Assembly (NCBI RefSeq): GCF_000521505.1
Contig: NZ_CP003915.1
Location: 1,364,001 to 1,428,000, forward strand
Direction: 5' to 3'
Length of the DNA: 64,000 nucleotides
From: Advenella mimigardefordensis DPN7
GTDB taxonomy: Bacteria; Pseudomonadota; Gammaproteobacteria; Burkholderiales; Burkholderiaceae_B
Shown here: positions 39,680 through 49,212 of the stretch, one piece after another
How positions within the stretch are numbered: the stretch's first letter is position 1
Layout of the letters: the number at the start of each line of letters is the position of its first letter
Translations under genes and position numbers: made by a program
Notes under the pieces: model-generated
Database searches by the model: none
Told to the model about the DNA's origin: nothing
What the model saw: the letters and a program-made list of their open reading frames with translations, nothing else

Positions 39680-40351
39680 ATGGATTGGAATATATATCTG
39701 ACGCCCCTGTTGCAGGGAGCGTGGGTGACCGTTCAACTGACAGTCTATTCGACCATACTGGGGGCGATCACTGCGTTCGTGTTCGGTATCGGCAAGCTGT
39801 CCGGTAACTGGCTTTATCGCGGCTTCTCAATCTGCTTTGTTGAAATTTTTCGCGGCACCTCTTTGCTGGTGCAATTGTTCTGGCTGTTCTTTGCGCTACC
39901 GCTGTTGGGACAGGCGCTGGGTCTGGACTTTCGCATGGCACCGCTGGTTGCCGGTACGCTCGCCCTTGGTTTCAATATCGGGGCCTATGGTGCCGAGGTT
40001 GTGCGTGGCGCCCTTCAGGCCGTGCCGCGCTCGCAATTTGAGGCGGCTAAGGCGCTGGATTTTACCCCGCGCCAGACCCTGAGGTTTATCAGCCTGCCAC
40101 AGGCTATTCCGGAAATGATGCCCAGCTTTGGCAATCTTGCCGTACAAAACCTTAAGGATACTGCGCTGGTTTCGTTAATCAGCCTGGGCGATATGGCGTT
40201 CCGTGCCGAACAGATTCGCAATTACACACAGGACAGCACCACGGTGTACACCATTTTGCTGTTCATGTATTTCGGAATGGCCCTGATTCTGACCGGCATC
40301 ATGAAATTGCTGGAGCGTTCTGTCGGCCGCTGGCGTGCAGGGAGGGCCTGA
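39680..40351 (+). CDS. ehuC: Ectoine/polar amino-acid ABC importer permease (EhuC-like)
   Basis: A 223-residue inner-membrane permease of the His/Glu/Gln family. The membrane segment near TVQLTVYSTILGAITAFVFG, the region EIFRGTSLLVQLFWLFFALP and the ATPase-docking loop EVVRGALQAVPRSQFEAAKA are visible. The start at 39680 (MDWNIYLTPLLQGAW) has AAGG upstream. The longer frame begins within the hairpin and is rejected. It is followed after 2 bp by ehuD. Confidence 0.88.
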   Translation: MDWNIYLTPLLQGAWVTVQLTVYSTILGAITAFVFGIGKLSGNWLYRGFSICFVEIFRGTSLLVQLFWLFFALPLLGQALGLDFRMAPLVAGTLALGFNIGAYGAEVVRGALQAVPRSQFEAAKALDFTPRQTLRFISLPQAIPEMMPSFGNLAVQNLKDTALVSLISLGDMAFRAEQIRNYTQDSTTVYTILLFMYFGMALILTGIMKLLERSVGRWRAGRA

Positions 40352-40353
40352 TC

Positions 40354-41046
40354 ATGCTTTTTGGTATTGAATGGGACACCAGCAGCAATTGGGCTTTCGC
40401 CGTTTCGATTTTCCCGATACTGCTCAAGGGCCTGCTGGTGACTTTGCAGGCAACGGTGCTGGGCTTTCTGGTAGCGATGGTGCTGGGGCTGATTCTGGCC
40501 GCGCTTAAAAGTGCCAGACTGGCCATCATTTCATGGCCTGCAAAATTCATAACGGAGTTTATCCGTGATACGCCCTTGCTGGTACAGCTTTTCTTTCTTT
40601 ATTATGTGCTGCCCGAGCACGGCATTGTACTGCCTGCTTTTCTGACCGGGGCACTGGCACTGGGCGTGCAGTACAGCGCTTATCTGTCCGAAGTTTATCG
40701 CGCCGGTATTGAGTCTATCCCGCGTGGACAGACCGAAGCCTCACGGGCGCTGGATCTGCCTCCTGTGCGTACGTTCGGATTCATTATTTTGCCGCAGGCG
40801 ATTCCGCGCATTATCCCGGCAATGGGGAACTATCTGGTTTCCATTATGAAGGACGTCCCGGTACTGTCTGTTGTGACTGTGCTGGAAATGCTCAACGTTG
40901 CAAAAATCATAGGTGATCGCACCTTCAATTATTTGATACCGCTATCCATGGTGGGACTTATTTACCTGATCCTGACGATCGTCGCCTCCTATGGCGTGCG
41001 CTATCTGGATACCCACCTGCCAAAACGAGGAATACCTTTACGATGA
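40354..41046 (+). CDS. ehuD: Ectoine/polar amino-acid ABC importer permease (EhuD-like)
   Basis: A 230-residue permease partner of EhuC, with FITEFIRDTPLLVQLFFLYY and the docking loop EVYRAGIESIPRGQTEASRAL. It forms the heteromeric channel for the substrate delivered by EhuB. It lies 2 bp after ehuC, and its stop overlaps the ATG of the ATPase gene. Confidence 0.9.
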   Translation: MLFGIEWDTSSNWAFAVSIFPILLKGLLVTLQATVLGFLVAMVLGLILAALKSARLAIISWPAKFITEFIRDTPLLVQLFFLYYVLPEHGIVLPAFLTGALALGVQYSAYLSEVYRAGIESIPRGQTEASRALDLPPVRTFGFIILPQAIPRIIPAMGNYLVSIMKDVPVLSVVTVLEMLNVAKIIGDRTFNYLIPLSMVGLIYLILTIVASYGVRYLDTHLPKRGIPLR

Positions 41047-41918
41047 ATAATCCGATTAATAATGATAATTCGAGTACCGTTACGGATAAGACACAGGACG
41101 TAGCGGTTGCCAGTGCAGAGGGTGCTGCAGCATCTGCTGCTGCGGGTGAACCGATTATCCGCTTCGAAAAAGTAGTCAAGAAATTCGGCGAAGTGACCGT
41201 GCTGGATGAGCTGGATTTCGAAGTGCGCAAGGGCGAGAAAGTGACCATTATCGGCCCGTCCGGTTCCGGGAAGTCAACGGTGCTGCGTATTCTGATGACC
41301 CTTGAAAACATCAATGATGGGGTGATTTATGTGACCGGCAAGCCATTGTGGCATGAAGAGAAAAACGGTGAACTGGTGCCTGCCGGCGAAGCACACTTGC
41401 GGGAGATGCGCAAGGAAATGGGTATGGTTTTTCAGCAGTTCAACCTGTTTCCCCATATGACGGTGCGTCGCAACGTGACCGAGGCGCCGGTGCAGGTGCT
41501 CAAGCTGTCCAAAGAGGAAGCCAACGAGCGTGCCGACAAATATCTTGAGCTGGTTGGCCTGTCCGATCAAAGCGACAAATTTCCGAGCCAGCTCTCTGGT
41601 GGTCAGCAGCAACGGGTGGCGATTGCCCGCGCGCTGGCGATGCACCCCAATATTATGCTGTTTGACGAGCCCACCTCTTCATTGGATCCTGAACTGGTAG
41701 GCGAGGTGCTCAACGTGATTCAGCGCCTGGCCGAAGAGCATGATCTGACGATGTTGCTGGTGACGCATGAAATGCAGTTTGCCAAGCAGATTTCCGATCG
41801 TGTCTGCTTCTTTGATAAGGGAAAAATTGTGGAGCAGGGGGCGCCTGACGACGTGCTGACCCACCCTCAGGAGCCACGTACGCAGGAGTTTCTCAAAAGC
41901 TTTATTGAACAGCATTAA
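41043..41918 (+). CDS. ehuA: Ectoine/polar amino-acid ABC importer ATPase (EhuA-like)
   Basis: A 291-residue ABC ATPase with Walker [15 protein letters not shown], signature [16 protein letters not shown], Walker [16 protein letters not shown] and an H-loop in LLVTHEMQFAKQI. The first 36 or so residues are an Ala/Ser/Asn-rich extension not seen in typical family members. The ATGA overlap with ehuD indicates translational coupling. It ends the ehuBCDA operon. No ectoine-degrading (eut/doe) gene follows. Confidence 0.9.
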   Translation: MNNPINNDNSSTVTDKTQDVAVASAEGAAASAAAGEPIIRFEKVVKKFGEVTVLDELDFEVRKGEKVTIIGPSGSGKSTVLRILMTLENINDGVIYVTGKPLWHEEKNGELVPAGEAHLREMRKEMGMVFQQFNLFPHMTVRRNVTEAPVQVLKLSKEEANERADKYLELVGLSDQSDKFPSQLSGGQQQRVAIARALAMHPNIMLFDEPTSSLDPELVGEVLNVIQRLAEEHDLTMLLVTHEMQFAKQISDRVCFFDKGKIVEQGAPDDVLTHPQEPRTQEFLKSFIEQH

Positions 41919-41995
41919 TAGATACTGGGCACGGTAACGTGCCCTGATCCGTTTGGTTCACCGTTTGCGTAATCTGAAGGCGTAATCCGAAGGCG

Positions 41996-42652
41996 TTAGC
42001 GGTTACGCGTCAGCTCTTCGCTGTGCACAATCCGGATACCTTGTTCCACCAGCGTCTTGCGCGTGTCTGCATCTGTTTGTCCTGTCACCGGAGCGGTGGC
42101 ATCCCAGATGACAAATGTATTGAAGCCCGCTGCCCGCGCGTCCTGCGCGCTCCACAGTACGCACACATCCCGTGCCAGGCCGGCAATATATACATCCTGC
42201 ACCTGCCGGTCCTTCAGCCAGCCGGTGAGGCCGGTAGCCGGGCGCTCACCTGCCTGGTTGTAGTTCTCGCGAAACGCACTGTATGAGTCTACTGCAGAAT
42301 CGGCGCCTTTACGCACGATAACATGCATCCTGTCCCAGTTGATGCCGCTGTGTAATGCTGCGCCATTGGTTCCTTGCACACAGTGATCCGGCCACAGCAC
42401 CTGGGGATGGCCGTAAAGCGCAATGCTGTCAAAGGGTTTGCTGCCGCTGTGCGAGGATGCAAAAGAGATATGGCCGCCCGGATGCCAATCCTGAGTGGCA
42501 ACATAATGCGCAAAACGGTTCTGCGCCAGGATGGCCTGTACGGGCGCCACGATGGTATCGGCCTGTTCGCAGGCCAGCGGGCCGCCAGCCATAAAATCCG
42601 GCTGGATATCGACCAGGATCAGTGCGCTATGGGGCAATATGCTATTTGTCAT
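41996..42652 (-). CDS. pncA: Nicotinamidase
   Basis: A 218-residue isochorismatase-fold amidase that converts nicotinamide to nicotinate for NAD salvage. The catalytic triad is present: Asp15 (LVDIQPDF), Lys115 (VIVRKGADS) and Cys164 (GLARDVCVLW). The metal site DWHPGGHISFAS is at residues 55-66. The start at 42652 overlaps the stop of the upstream dehydrogenase gene by 4 bp, so it is the second gene of that pair. Confidence 0.93.
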   Translation of the reverse strand: MTNSILPHSALILVDIQPDFMAGGPLACEQADTIVAPVQAILAQNRFAHYVATQDWHPGGHISFASSHSGSKPFDSIALYGHPQVLWPDHCVQGTNGAALHSGINWDRMHVIVRKGADSAVDSYSAFRENYNQAGERPATGLTGWLKDRQVQDVYIAGLARDVCVLWSAQDARAAGFNTFVIWDATAPVTGQTDADTRKTLVEQGIRIVHSEELTRNR

Positions 42653-43605
42653 TGCGCTGTTTCGTCCAGCCACTGAGTCAGCTGTTGCTGAACATTGCTT
42701 GCAAACTTGCGATAAACCTGTTCGCTGACAAAGCCCATATGCGGCGTGAGCAACACGTTGGGCAAAGCCAGCAATTCGGGCGCGATGCCAGGTTCATCAT
42801 CAAACACATCCAGCGCAGCAAAGCCGGGGCGACGCTGTTGCAATGCGCTAACCAGCGCCGGAGTATCAATCAGGCTTGCACGCGAGGTATTAACCAGCAG
42901 GCTGTCCGGTTGCATCAGTGCCAGTGTGTCGCTATTGAGCAGCTTGCGCGTGGTATCCGAGACCACGATATGCAGTGATACCACATCCGACGTTGCAAGC
43001 AGTGTTTCCAGCGATACGCTGCTTGCGTGCTCTTCGCTGGCGCGTTCGGGTGTCATATGCGGACTCCAGACCTGCACTTGCATGCCAAAGGCACGACCAA
43101 CGGCAGCCATGCGTTTGCCGATGTGTCCAAGACCGATCAGGCCCAAACGCTTGCCTTCCAGTACTTCGGGCAAATGCTGGCAGATGGCGGGGGTACGCCA
43201 TAATGGCTGCTGGGGAGTGACAAGCAGGTCTGGCAGTTTTTTCAGCGATGCCAGAATCAGCGACCAGGCCAGCTCGCAGGTGCCGGCCTTTGAGGGGCCG
43301 AACTCGGTTGCCGTGACCTGAATACCGGCGGCTTCGGCTGCCTGCTGATCAAGTGTATTGTTGCGGGTGCCGGTAAAAATAATCCGTTTCAGCTTCGGCA
43401 ATTGCGCGATCAGCGACTTGGGAAAAGGCGTGCGATCGCGCATCAGCACAATGCACTGCGCCTGGGCCACTGCAGCCAGCAATTGCTCGTCGCGCAGTCT
43501 GTCGTGATAGATGGTCAGTTGGCAGCGGTCCTGAATATCGGACCAGTCGATCAAACGCTCCAGCCCATGTTCCCAGTCATCCAGTATGACAATGTTAGGT
43601 TTCAT
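42649..43605 (-). CDS. D-2-hydroxyacid dehydrogenase family protein
   Basis: A 318-residue NAD-dependent D-2-hydroxyacid dehydrogenase. The NAD-binding motif is GLIGLGHIGKRMA. The catalytic Arg lies in LLVNTSRASLIDTPAL, the Glu in ALDVFDDEPGIAPEL and the His in NVLLTPHMGFVSEQ. The SD GGAG lies 6 nt before ATG 43605 (MKPNIVILDDWEHG). It reduces a 2-oxoacid or oxidises a D-2-hydroxyacid; the substrate is not defined by motif. It is coupled to pncA by an ATGA overlap. Confidence 0.9.
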   Translation of the reverse strand: MKPNIVILDDWEHGLERLIDWSDIQDRCQLTIYHDRLRDEQLLAAVAQAQCIVLMRDRTPFPKSLIAQLPKLKRIIFTGTRNNTLDQQAAEAAGIQVTATEFGPSKAGTCELAWSLILASLKKLPDLLVTPQQPLWRTPAICQHLPEVLEGKRLGLIGLGHIGKRMAAVGRAFGMQVQVWSPHMTPERASEEHASSVSLETLLATSDVVSLHIVVSDTTRKLLNSDTLALMQPDSLLVNTSRASLIDTPALVSALQQRRPGFAALDVFDDEPGIAPELLALPNVLLTPHMGFVSEQVYRKFASNVQQQLTQWLDETAQ

Positions 43606-43749
43606 GTAATGCTCCGTGAAAAGGGCAGTGACAGATACATTGCCCGTGTGTCCGGTCACCACAGCCGTGCCGCCCGTTCAGAAAACACTATATTACCGTG
43701 CAGATACGCGGCTTGCATGGGAACCAGACGGCTGCGATGATTTGATCGT

Positions 43750-44679
43750 CTATCCCTGGAACCAGGCCAGCAGGGCAGAGACACTGAAGACCGAGAGCAC
43801 GGTTGAAATAAAAATGGATTGCGAAACCAGATGCGTATCACGCTGGTACATAGTGGCCAGCATGAACGGGCCGGTGCCGATAGGCAGGGCGGCCAGCAGC
43901 ACCGCCGCTTCGCGTTGTACCGGCGGCATATCAAAAACGACAAACGCCAGGAACGCCGTGGCACCCGGCAGAAACAGCATTTTCATGAACAGTACTGCTG
44001 CCAGTGCCGGATGCGGACGAATGCTGCGTGTTTGCGCCAGGAACAGCCCGATGGTCACCAGGGCGCAGGGGCTGGCGGAACTGCCCAGCAGCCGCGCCAG
44101 CTCAGCCAGCGGTGCGGGCAAGGCAATGCCCAGGCCCGACAGTGCCATGCCCGCGACAGGCGAGACAATCAGCGGGTTTTTGGCCAATGCAATGCCGGTA
44201 TGACGCAGGCTGGTCCATACGCCGCCATGCTTATTCAAGCCGGTTTCCAGACAAACGATAGACAGCGCAAACAGCACGCAGGCGGTTAATATCATGGTAA
44301 TAATGACCGGTATGATACCGGCCTGCCCATAAGCCAGCATGCATAACGGCAGGCCCATATAGCCGGCGTTGCTGTATGATGCAGACAGGCTGGCCACGCT
44401 ATTGTCCGGCAAGCTGAAACGGCGCCGCTGCCATACCATGAAAATGAAAAAGGTGGCCAGCATGCCGCCGGTACTGGCCAGGATGAACGGTATCTGATTC
44501 AGTTCTTCCCAACTGACCGTGGCCATGGCATGAAACAACAGTGCAGGCAGGGCCAGCCAGACCACATAGCTATTGAGGTGCTGGCTGGCCTGTTCCGACA
44601 GAATCCGTCGGCGCGCAGCGATGTAGCCGATCAGAATCAGCGCGAAGACCGGAAAAGCGGCATTAATAACGGAATTCAA
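43750..44679 (-). CDS. Auxin-efflux-carrier (AEC) family transporter
   Basis: A 309-residue integral membrane protein with about ten hydrophobic spans in two similar halves, for example VFALILIGYIAARRRIL and LLAALPIGTGPFMLATMYQ. Bacterial AEC members (MdcF/YfdV type) move malonate or other small organic acids. It lies 11 bp after the AMP nucleosidase gene on the same strand, so they are probably co-transcribed. The substrate is unknown. Confidence 0.87.
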   Translation of the reverse strand: MNSVINAAFPVFALILIGYIAARRRILSEQASQHLNSYVVWLALPALLFHAMATVSWEELNQIPFILASTGGMLATFFIFMVWQRRRFSLPDNSVASLSASYSNAGYMGLPLCMLAYGQAGIIPVIITMILTACVLFALSIVCLETGLNKHGGVWTSLRHTGIALAKNPLIVSPVAGMALSGLGIALPAPLAELARLLGSSASPCALVTIGLFLAQTRSIRPHPALAAVLFMKMLFLPGATAFLAFVVFDMPPVQREAAVLLAALPIGTGPFMLATMYQRDTHLVSQSIFISTVLSVFSVSALLAWFQG

Positions 44680-44690
44680 AATACAAATTA

Positions 44691-46184
44691 TTATTTAAAG
44701 GCGGTTTCGATGAAGCTGCGCAGTTTACGCGAATGCAGTCGTTCCCGGGGCATTTCACGCAGTTTTTCCAGCGCCCGCATGCCAATGCGCAGATGCTGGC
44801 TAACCTGTTTTCGATAAAAGTCTGAGGCCATGCCGGGCAGCTTCAATTCACCATGCAGCGGTTTGTCTGACACGCAAAGCAGCGTGCCATAGGGAACGCG
44901 AAAGCGAAAGCCATTGGCCGCGATGGTGGCCGATTCCATGTCAAGTGCAATTGCCCGCGATTGCGAGAAACGTTGTACCGGTTCGTGCTGGTCCCGCAAT
45001 TCCCAGTTACGATTATCAATGGTGGCTACGGTTCCGGTACGCATGATGCGTTTCAGTTCCCAGTCGGCCAGTCCGGAGATTTCCTCAACCGCGTGTTCCA
45101 GCGCGATCTGAATTTCCGCCAGCGGCGGCACCGGTACCCATAATGGCAGATCGGCATCCAGCACATGGTCTTCACGCACATAGCCGTGCGCCAGCACGTA
45201 ATCGCCCAGGCGTTGCGTATTGCGCAGGCCGGCGCAATGGCCCAGCATGATCCAGGCCGATGGGCGCAGCGTGGCAATGTGGTCGGTAATGGTCTTGGCA
45301 TTAGAAGGTCCCACGCCAATATTGACAAGTGTGATACCGTTGCCGTCCTCGCGTTTCAGATGATAGGCCGGCATTTGCGGCAAGCGTTGCTGCTTTCGGG
45401 AAGGATCCGGCTGGCCCTTGCGGGTAATGTGGTTACCGGGTTCAACCAGCGCGCAATAACCTGACGTTTCATCCTCAATCAGTTGCGTTGCCCGCTCGAT
45501 GAATTCGTCCACATAGAACTGGTAATTGGTAAACAGGACAAAGTTCTGGAAATGTTCCGATGCGGTTGCCGTGTAGTGTTGCAATCGGTGCAGCGAGTAG
45601 TCAATCCGCGGTGCGGTAAACGGGGCCAGTGGTCCTGGCTGGCCGGGTTCCTCGCGCAGGGTGCCGTTTACAATGGCATCGTCCATCACCGCCAGGTCGG
45701 GTACGTCAAAGAAATTGCGCAATGATGAGCCGATCGTGTCGGCATAGACGCCTTCAACATACTGACCGCCGGTAAAGGCAAAATGCAGTGGAATGGGAAT
45801 ATCGGATTCGCCCACTTCTACCGGTAATTGGTGATTTTTCATGATCAGGCCGATTTGTTCAAGCAAATAGCTTTTGAACTGCTGCGGCTGGGTGATGGTG
45901 GTTTGATAAAGACCGGGTTCGGTGGTATGCCCGTATGACAGGCGTGAATCCACTTCCTGATGGTCGGGCACATGCAGGCGAATGGCGGGGTAGCAGGCAC
46001 GGATGCGCTGATCAGCCCGACCCTCACCGCTAACATAGTGGTAGAAGGCTTCACGGATGAACAGCGTATTGCGTTCGTAGATGCGCTGCAGTTCTTCGAA
46101 AGCCAGCAGCGGGTCACGAAAACTGGAAAAACCGATTCTTTGCGGGGAATGAAAGGTAGAAGGCGTACGTTGCTGTGTGTTCAT
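44691..46184 (-). CDS. amn: AMP nucleosidase
   Basis: A 497-residue enzyme (E. coli Amn is 484) that hydrolyses AMP to adenine and ribose 5-phosphate and so limits the AMP pool. The N-terminal regulatory half contains RLSYGHTTEPGLYQTTIT. The C-terminal nucleoside-phosphorylase-like domain contains LVNIGVGPSNAKTITDHIA, WIMLGHCAGLRNTQRLGDYV and AIALDMESATIAANGFRFRV. It is first in an apparent two-gene operon with the AEC carrier. Confidence 0.92.
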   Translation of the reverse strand: MNTQQRTPSTFHSPQRIGFSSFRDPLLAFEELQRIYERNTLFIREAFYHYVSGEGRADQRIRACYPAIRLHVPDHQEVDSRLSYGHTTEPGLYQTTITQPQQFKSYLLEQIGLIMKNHQLPVEVGESDIPIPLHFAFTGGQYVEGVYADTIGSSLRNFFDVPDLAVMDDAIVNGTLREEPGQPGPLAPFTAPRIDYSLHRLQHYTATASEHFQNFVLFTNYQFYVDEFIERATQLIEDETSGYCALVEPGNHITRKGQPDPSRKQQRLPQMPAYHLKREDGNGITLVNIGVGPSNAKTITDHIATLRPSAWIMLGHCAGLRNTQRLGDYVLAHGYVREDHVLDADLPLWVPVPPLAEIQIALEHAVEEISGLADWELKRIMRTGTVATIDNRNWELRDQHEPVQRFSQSRAIALDMESATIAANGFRFRVPYGTLLCVSDKPLHGELKLPGMASDFYRKQVSQHLRIGMRALEKLREMPRERLHSRKLRSFIETAFK

Positions 46185-46434
46185 GGATAAGCGCTGATTG
46201 TTATGGTCATGGACAAAAGCGGGCCATATTGCAGTGTGATCCCATATGAAAACGTTGCTGTCGGCAAATAGGGTGTGGGAAACTGGCGTCGCTTTGCTGC
46301 ACTGAAGTATATTCCGTCATTATGACACGTTAAAATCCCGACATAAGGAATGCCCGCTATCGCAGTGGGTCTGTCCGGTGATGCTATCGGGCTTACGCTT
46401 TTCTTTAGTCGCAAAATCAGCAAGAGAGATGAAA

Positions 46435-47274
46435 ATGGATATTCAGCAAATTGAAAGCTTTTGGCCGTTTCTGCAGCGGTTTGCGGTGGACCTGGTGGTC
46501 GCTTTTATCATTCTGGGCATTGGCTGGACCGTTTCCCGGTGGCTGGGCAATATGGTGCAGCGCCTGAGCGCTCGCTCAGAAAAAATTGATCCCACGATCA
46601 TCCCCATGTTTCGCACGGTCGTCATCTGGAGTGTACGAATCTTTACCATCATTGCCGTGCTGTCGCAGTTTGGCGTTCAGACGGCCAGTCTGATTGCCGT
46701 ACTGGGTGCTGCCGGCCTGGCCATTGGCCTGGCTTTGCAGGGCACGCTGCAAAATATTGCAGCCGGCATCATGCTGCTGGGCTTGCGGCCCCTGCGCGTG
46801 GGCGAGAGCGTGACCGTGGCCGGGAGTATTTCAGGTACCGTCGACGAAGTCGGGTTGTTCTTAACCCGGATCATGCAGGCCGACGGCGTGCAGGTGACGG
46901 TTCCCAATAGTACGGTCTGGAACGGCACGATCGTCAATCTGAGTCGTAACTATAATCGCCGTATGGATGTTCCCGCCTATATCAGCTATGGAGATGACGT
47001 CAACCGCGCGATCGAGGTACTGCTCAAATTGATCGACGAACAGTCAGGTGCCCTGAAAATGCCGGCGCCCTCTGTCTTTGTTGGTGATCGCAAGGAGGGT
47101 ACCATCACCCTCACATTGCGCGTTTGGGCCGGTGTCGACAATTTCACCACTGTGCAGAATGACCTGAATCGCCAGGTGCAGTCGCGCCTGAAAGAACAAG
47201 GGTTTGAATGTCCGGGGCCGCTACGGGTGGCGGTGCAGGCAGTGGATACCGGCAGGCAGGCGGGTGATAAATAG
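46435..47274 (+). CDS. mscS: Small-conductance mechanosensitive channel (MscS)
   Basis: A 279-residue MscS-type channel (E. coli 286) that relieves osmotic downshock. The pore helix TM3 is the Gly/Ala-rich VLGAAGLAIGLALQGTLQN, followed by the conserved beta-domain (VGESVTVAGSISGTVDEVGL and QVTVPNSTVWNGTIVNLS). The start at 46435 is preceded by AGAGAG at 6 nt. The ATG two codons earlier has no spacing to that SD. Confidence 0.93.
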   Translation: MDIQQIESFWPFLQRFAVDLVVAFIILGIGWTVSRWLGNMVQRLSARSEKIDPTIIPMFRTVVIWSVRIFTIIAVLSQFGVQTASLIAVLGAAGLAIGLALQGTLQNIAAGIMLLGLRPLRVGESVTVAGSISGTVDEVGLFLTRIMQADGVQVTVPNSTVWNGTIVNLSRNYNRRMDVPAYISYGDDVNRAIEVLLKLIDEQSGALKMPAPSVFVGDRKEGTITLTLRVWAGVDNFTTVQNDLNRQVQSRLKEQGFECPGPLRVAVQAVDTGRQAGDK

Positions 47275-47314
47275 TCTTTACCGGGCCGGCGCGGGCGTTC
47301 TCACCCGTAATGCC

Positions 47315-47338
47315 TGAGGGGAGGGCTGAGGGGAGGGC
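47315..47338. repeat. Tandem 12-bp repeat
   Basis: TGAGGGGAGGGC occurs twice head-to-tail between the convergent mscS and trmJ genes. It looks like simple slippage with no assignable function. Confidence 0.7.
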
Positions 47339-47381
47339 TGACCCTGTTTTTACGGCCCGGGGCAGCGGCAGAGCTGGTCAC

Positions 47382-48278
47382 TCAGGGGCGATAGACGGTT
47401 TTCAGAATATTGGTACACACACCGCGCATCATATCCACTTCTTCCTGGGTCATGTGGATGCGCGTGAACATATAGCGCATGCGAGGCATCAGCTTTTTCG
47501 GATGATTGGGGTTGAGAAAGTCAATCCCGATCAGCGCGCTTTCCCAGTGATTGATAAACGCTTCCACCTTTTCGGCGGGGGCATAGTCGCGCCCGGAGAC
47601 ATCTGGATAGTGAGAGGCGGGCGCCACAGGCCACAGGTCGGGGCGGCTGGCCGATACCTCGGGCAAGGTGGGAACAGAATGGTCGGGCTGAATGGGCGCC
47701 TGGGCTGGGGTTGATGTTGAGAGCGCAGTGGCGGCGGGAGCGACGCCATGACGTACCGGTGCGGGCGCCTGCATGGCGTAGTTCAGTTCCCACGCCGCCA
47801 GCAGCAGCGCCTGCGAGACATTCAGGGAACTGTAAGAAGGATTGGCAGGAATATGACAGATGCGATGGCAGCGGCTGATGTCGTCATTGTCCAGCCCGGT
47901 TCTTTCGGTCCCCAATACAATGGCAACGCGGGTATCGGCATGATTGTTCAGGTGTGTGCGGGATAGTTGCGCTGTCTGGCGAATGTCCAGCGATGGCGGG
48001 CCCATGTCGCGGCTACGGGCCGTGAGGGCAAAGGCCAGGGTAATGCCGGTCAGGGCAGTATCCAGGTCTGGTGCGATCTGCGCTGCTGCCAGGATATCGG
48101 TGGCCCCGCTGGCCAGCGCCAGGGCTTCCTCGTGGGCCAGGATGCCGCTATCTTTCGGGCTGACCAGAACCAGATCGCCAAATCCCATGTTTTTGATTGC
48201 TCTTGCGGCAGAACCCACATTGCCAGGGTGGGTGGGCGACACCATGATAAAGCGGACCCGGGTATGTAGCGGTGACAT
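47382..48278 (-). CDS. trmJ: tRNA (cytidine/uridine-2'-O-)-methyltransferase TrmJ
   Basis: A 298-residue SPOUT methyltransferase modifying position 32 of certain tRNAs. The start MSPLHTRVRFIMVSPTHPGN with VGSAARAIKNMGFGDLVLVS, the ALTARSRDMGPPSL segment, and the SAM knot region VAIVLGTERTGLDNDDI and IPANPSYSSLNVSQALLLAAWE (quoted in parts) are diagnostic. A Pro/Ala-rich linker of about 60 residues separates the catalytic part from the C-terminal helices and is longer than in E. coli. It is divergent from suhB, a common betaproteobacterial pairing. Confidence 0.92.
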   Translation of the reverse strand: MSPLHTRVRFIMVSPTHPGNVGSAARAIKNMGFGDLVLVSPKDSGILAHEEALALASGATDILAAAQIAPDLDTALTGITLAFALTARSRDMGPPSLDIRQTAQLSRTHLNNHADTRVAIVLGTERTGLDNDDISRCHRICHIPANPSYSSLNVSQALLLAAWELNYAMQAPAPVRHGVAPAATALSTSTPAQAPIQPDHSVPTLPEVSASRPDLWPVAPASHYPDVSGRDYAPAEKVEAFINHWESALIGIDFLNPNHPKKLMPRMRYMFTRIHMTQEEVDMMRGVCTNILKTVYRP

Positions 48279-48389
48279 AAAATTCCTTCGGACAGCATGA
48301 ATATGGACAGAAATGATTGGATTTGCAGAAGTCTGCTTTATTGTCCATTAAAATGCGTATTTTACTACTCAACCGAAGTCTGGAAAGCT

Positions 48390-49184
48390 ATGCACCCCAT
48401 GCTCACCATCGCCGTACGTGCTGCCCGCCGTGCCGGCGCCATTATCAATCGTGGCAGTCTCGATCTGGATAAAGTCCAGATTGCTCGTAAAGGCCCCAAC
48501 GATTATGTTACCGAAATTGATCGGAACGCAGAACAGGCAGTGATCGAGGTGTTACGCGACGCATACCCGGACCACGCTTTTCTGGGCGAGGAATCCGGCC
48601 ATATCCCTGGACCGAAGGATAAGGAAAACGAAGTACCGGAATACCAATGGGTTATTGACCCGCTGGACGGCACCACCAATTTTGTACACGGTTTCCCCAA
48701 TTACGCCGTATCCATTGCCCTGTTGCACAAGGGCGTGGTTACGCAGGCCGTTGTTTATGATCCGGCCCGCAATGAAATGTTTACTGCGACCCGTGGGGGT
48801 GGCGCTTTTCTGAACGACCGCCGGGTGCGGGTCGGCAGCCGGACGCGTTTCTCCGATGCGCTGATCGCCGGCCGTTTCCCCTCGGTTTCCGGCTCCACCC
48901 GTACCGGCGCCGAGCGCTTTTACGGGCTGGTTGACGATTGTTCCGGTTTTCGCCGCCTTGGCGCAACCGTACTGGAGCTGGCATATGTGGCCACCGGCCG
49001 TTTTGATGGCTACTGCGGCGTGCATCTGAAACCCTGGGATGTGGCGGCCGGCAGCCTGCTGATTCTGGAAGCCGGCGGGCTTATTGCCGACTTCGACGGT
49101 GAGCAGACCTGGCAGCAAACCGGCAATGTGCTGGCAGCCAGTCCCAAAATCTTCACCCAAATGCTCATTTCGCTGAAGCAGTAA
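48390..49184 (+). CDS. suhB: Inositol-1-monophosphatase family protein SuhB
   Basis: A 264-residue Mg-dependent phosphatase (E. coli SuhB is 267). Metal-binding motifs are FLGEESGHI, WVIDPLDGTTNFVHGFP and HLKPWDVAAGSLLILEAGG. SuhB also joins the rRNA transcription antitermination complex in enterobacteria. The start at 48390 (MHPMLTIAVRAARRAG) matches the family; the longer frame upstream does not. It is separated from trmJ by 111 bp of divergent promoter region. Confidence 0.93.
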   Translation: MHPMLTIAVRAARRAGAIINRGSLDLDKVQIARKGPNDYVTEIDRNAEQAVIEVLRDAYPDHAFLGEESGHIPGPKDKENEVPEYQWVIDPLDGTTNFVHGFPNYAVSIALLHKGVVTQAVVYDPARNEMFTATRGGGAFLNDRRVRVGSRTRFSDALIAGRFPSVSGSTRTGAERFYGLVDDCSGFRRLGATVLELAYVATGRFDGYCGVHLKPWDVAAGSLLILEAGGLIADFDGEQTWQQTGNVLAASPKIFTQMLISLKQ

Positions 49185-49212
49185 GTTATTGTCCGTTTCG
49201 GAGCCCGTCATT

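Noticed and set aside
47315..47338. Tandem 12-bp repeat as a functional element
   Set aside because: Only two units between convergent genes; simple slippage is a sufficient explanation.
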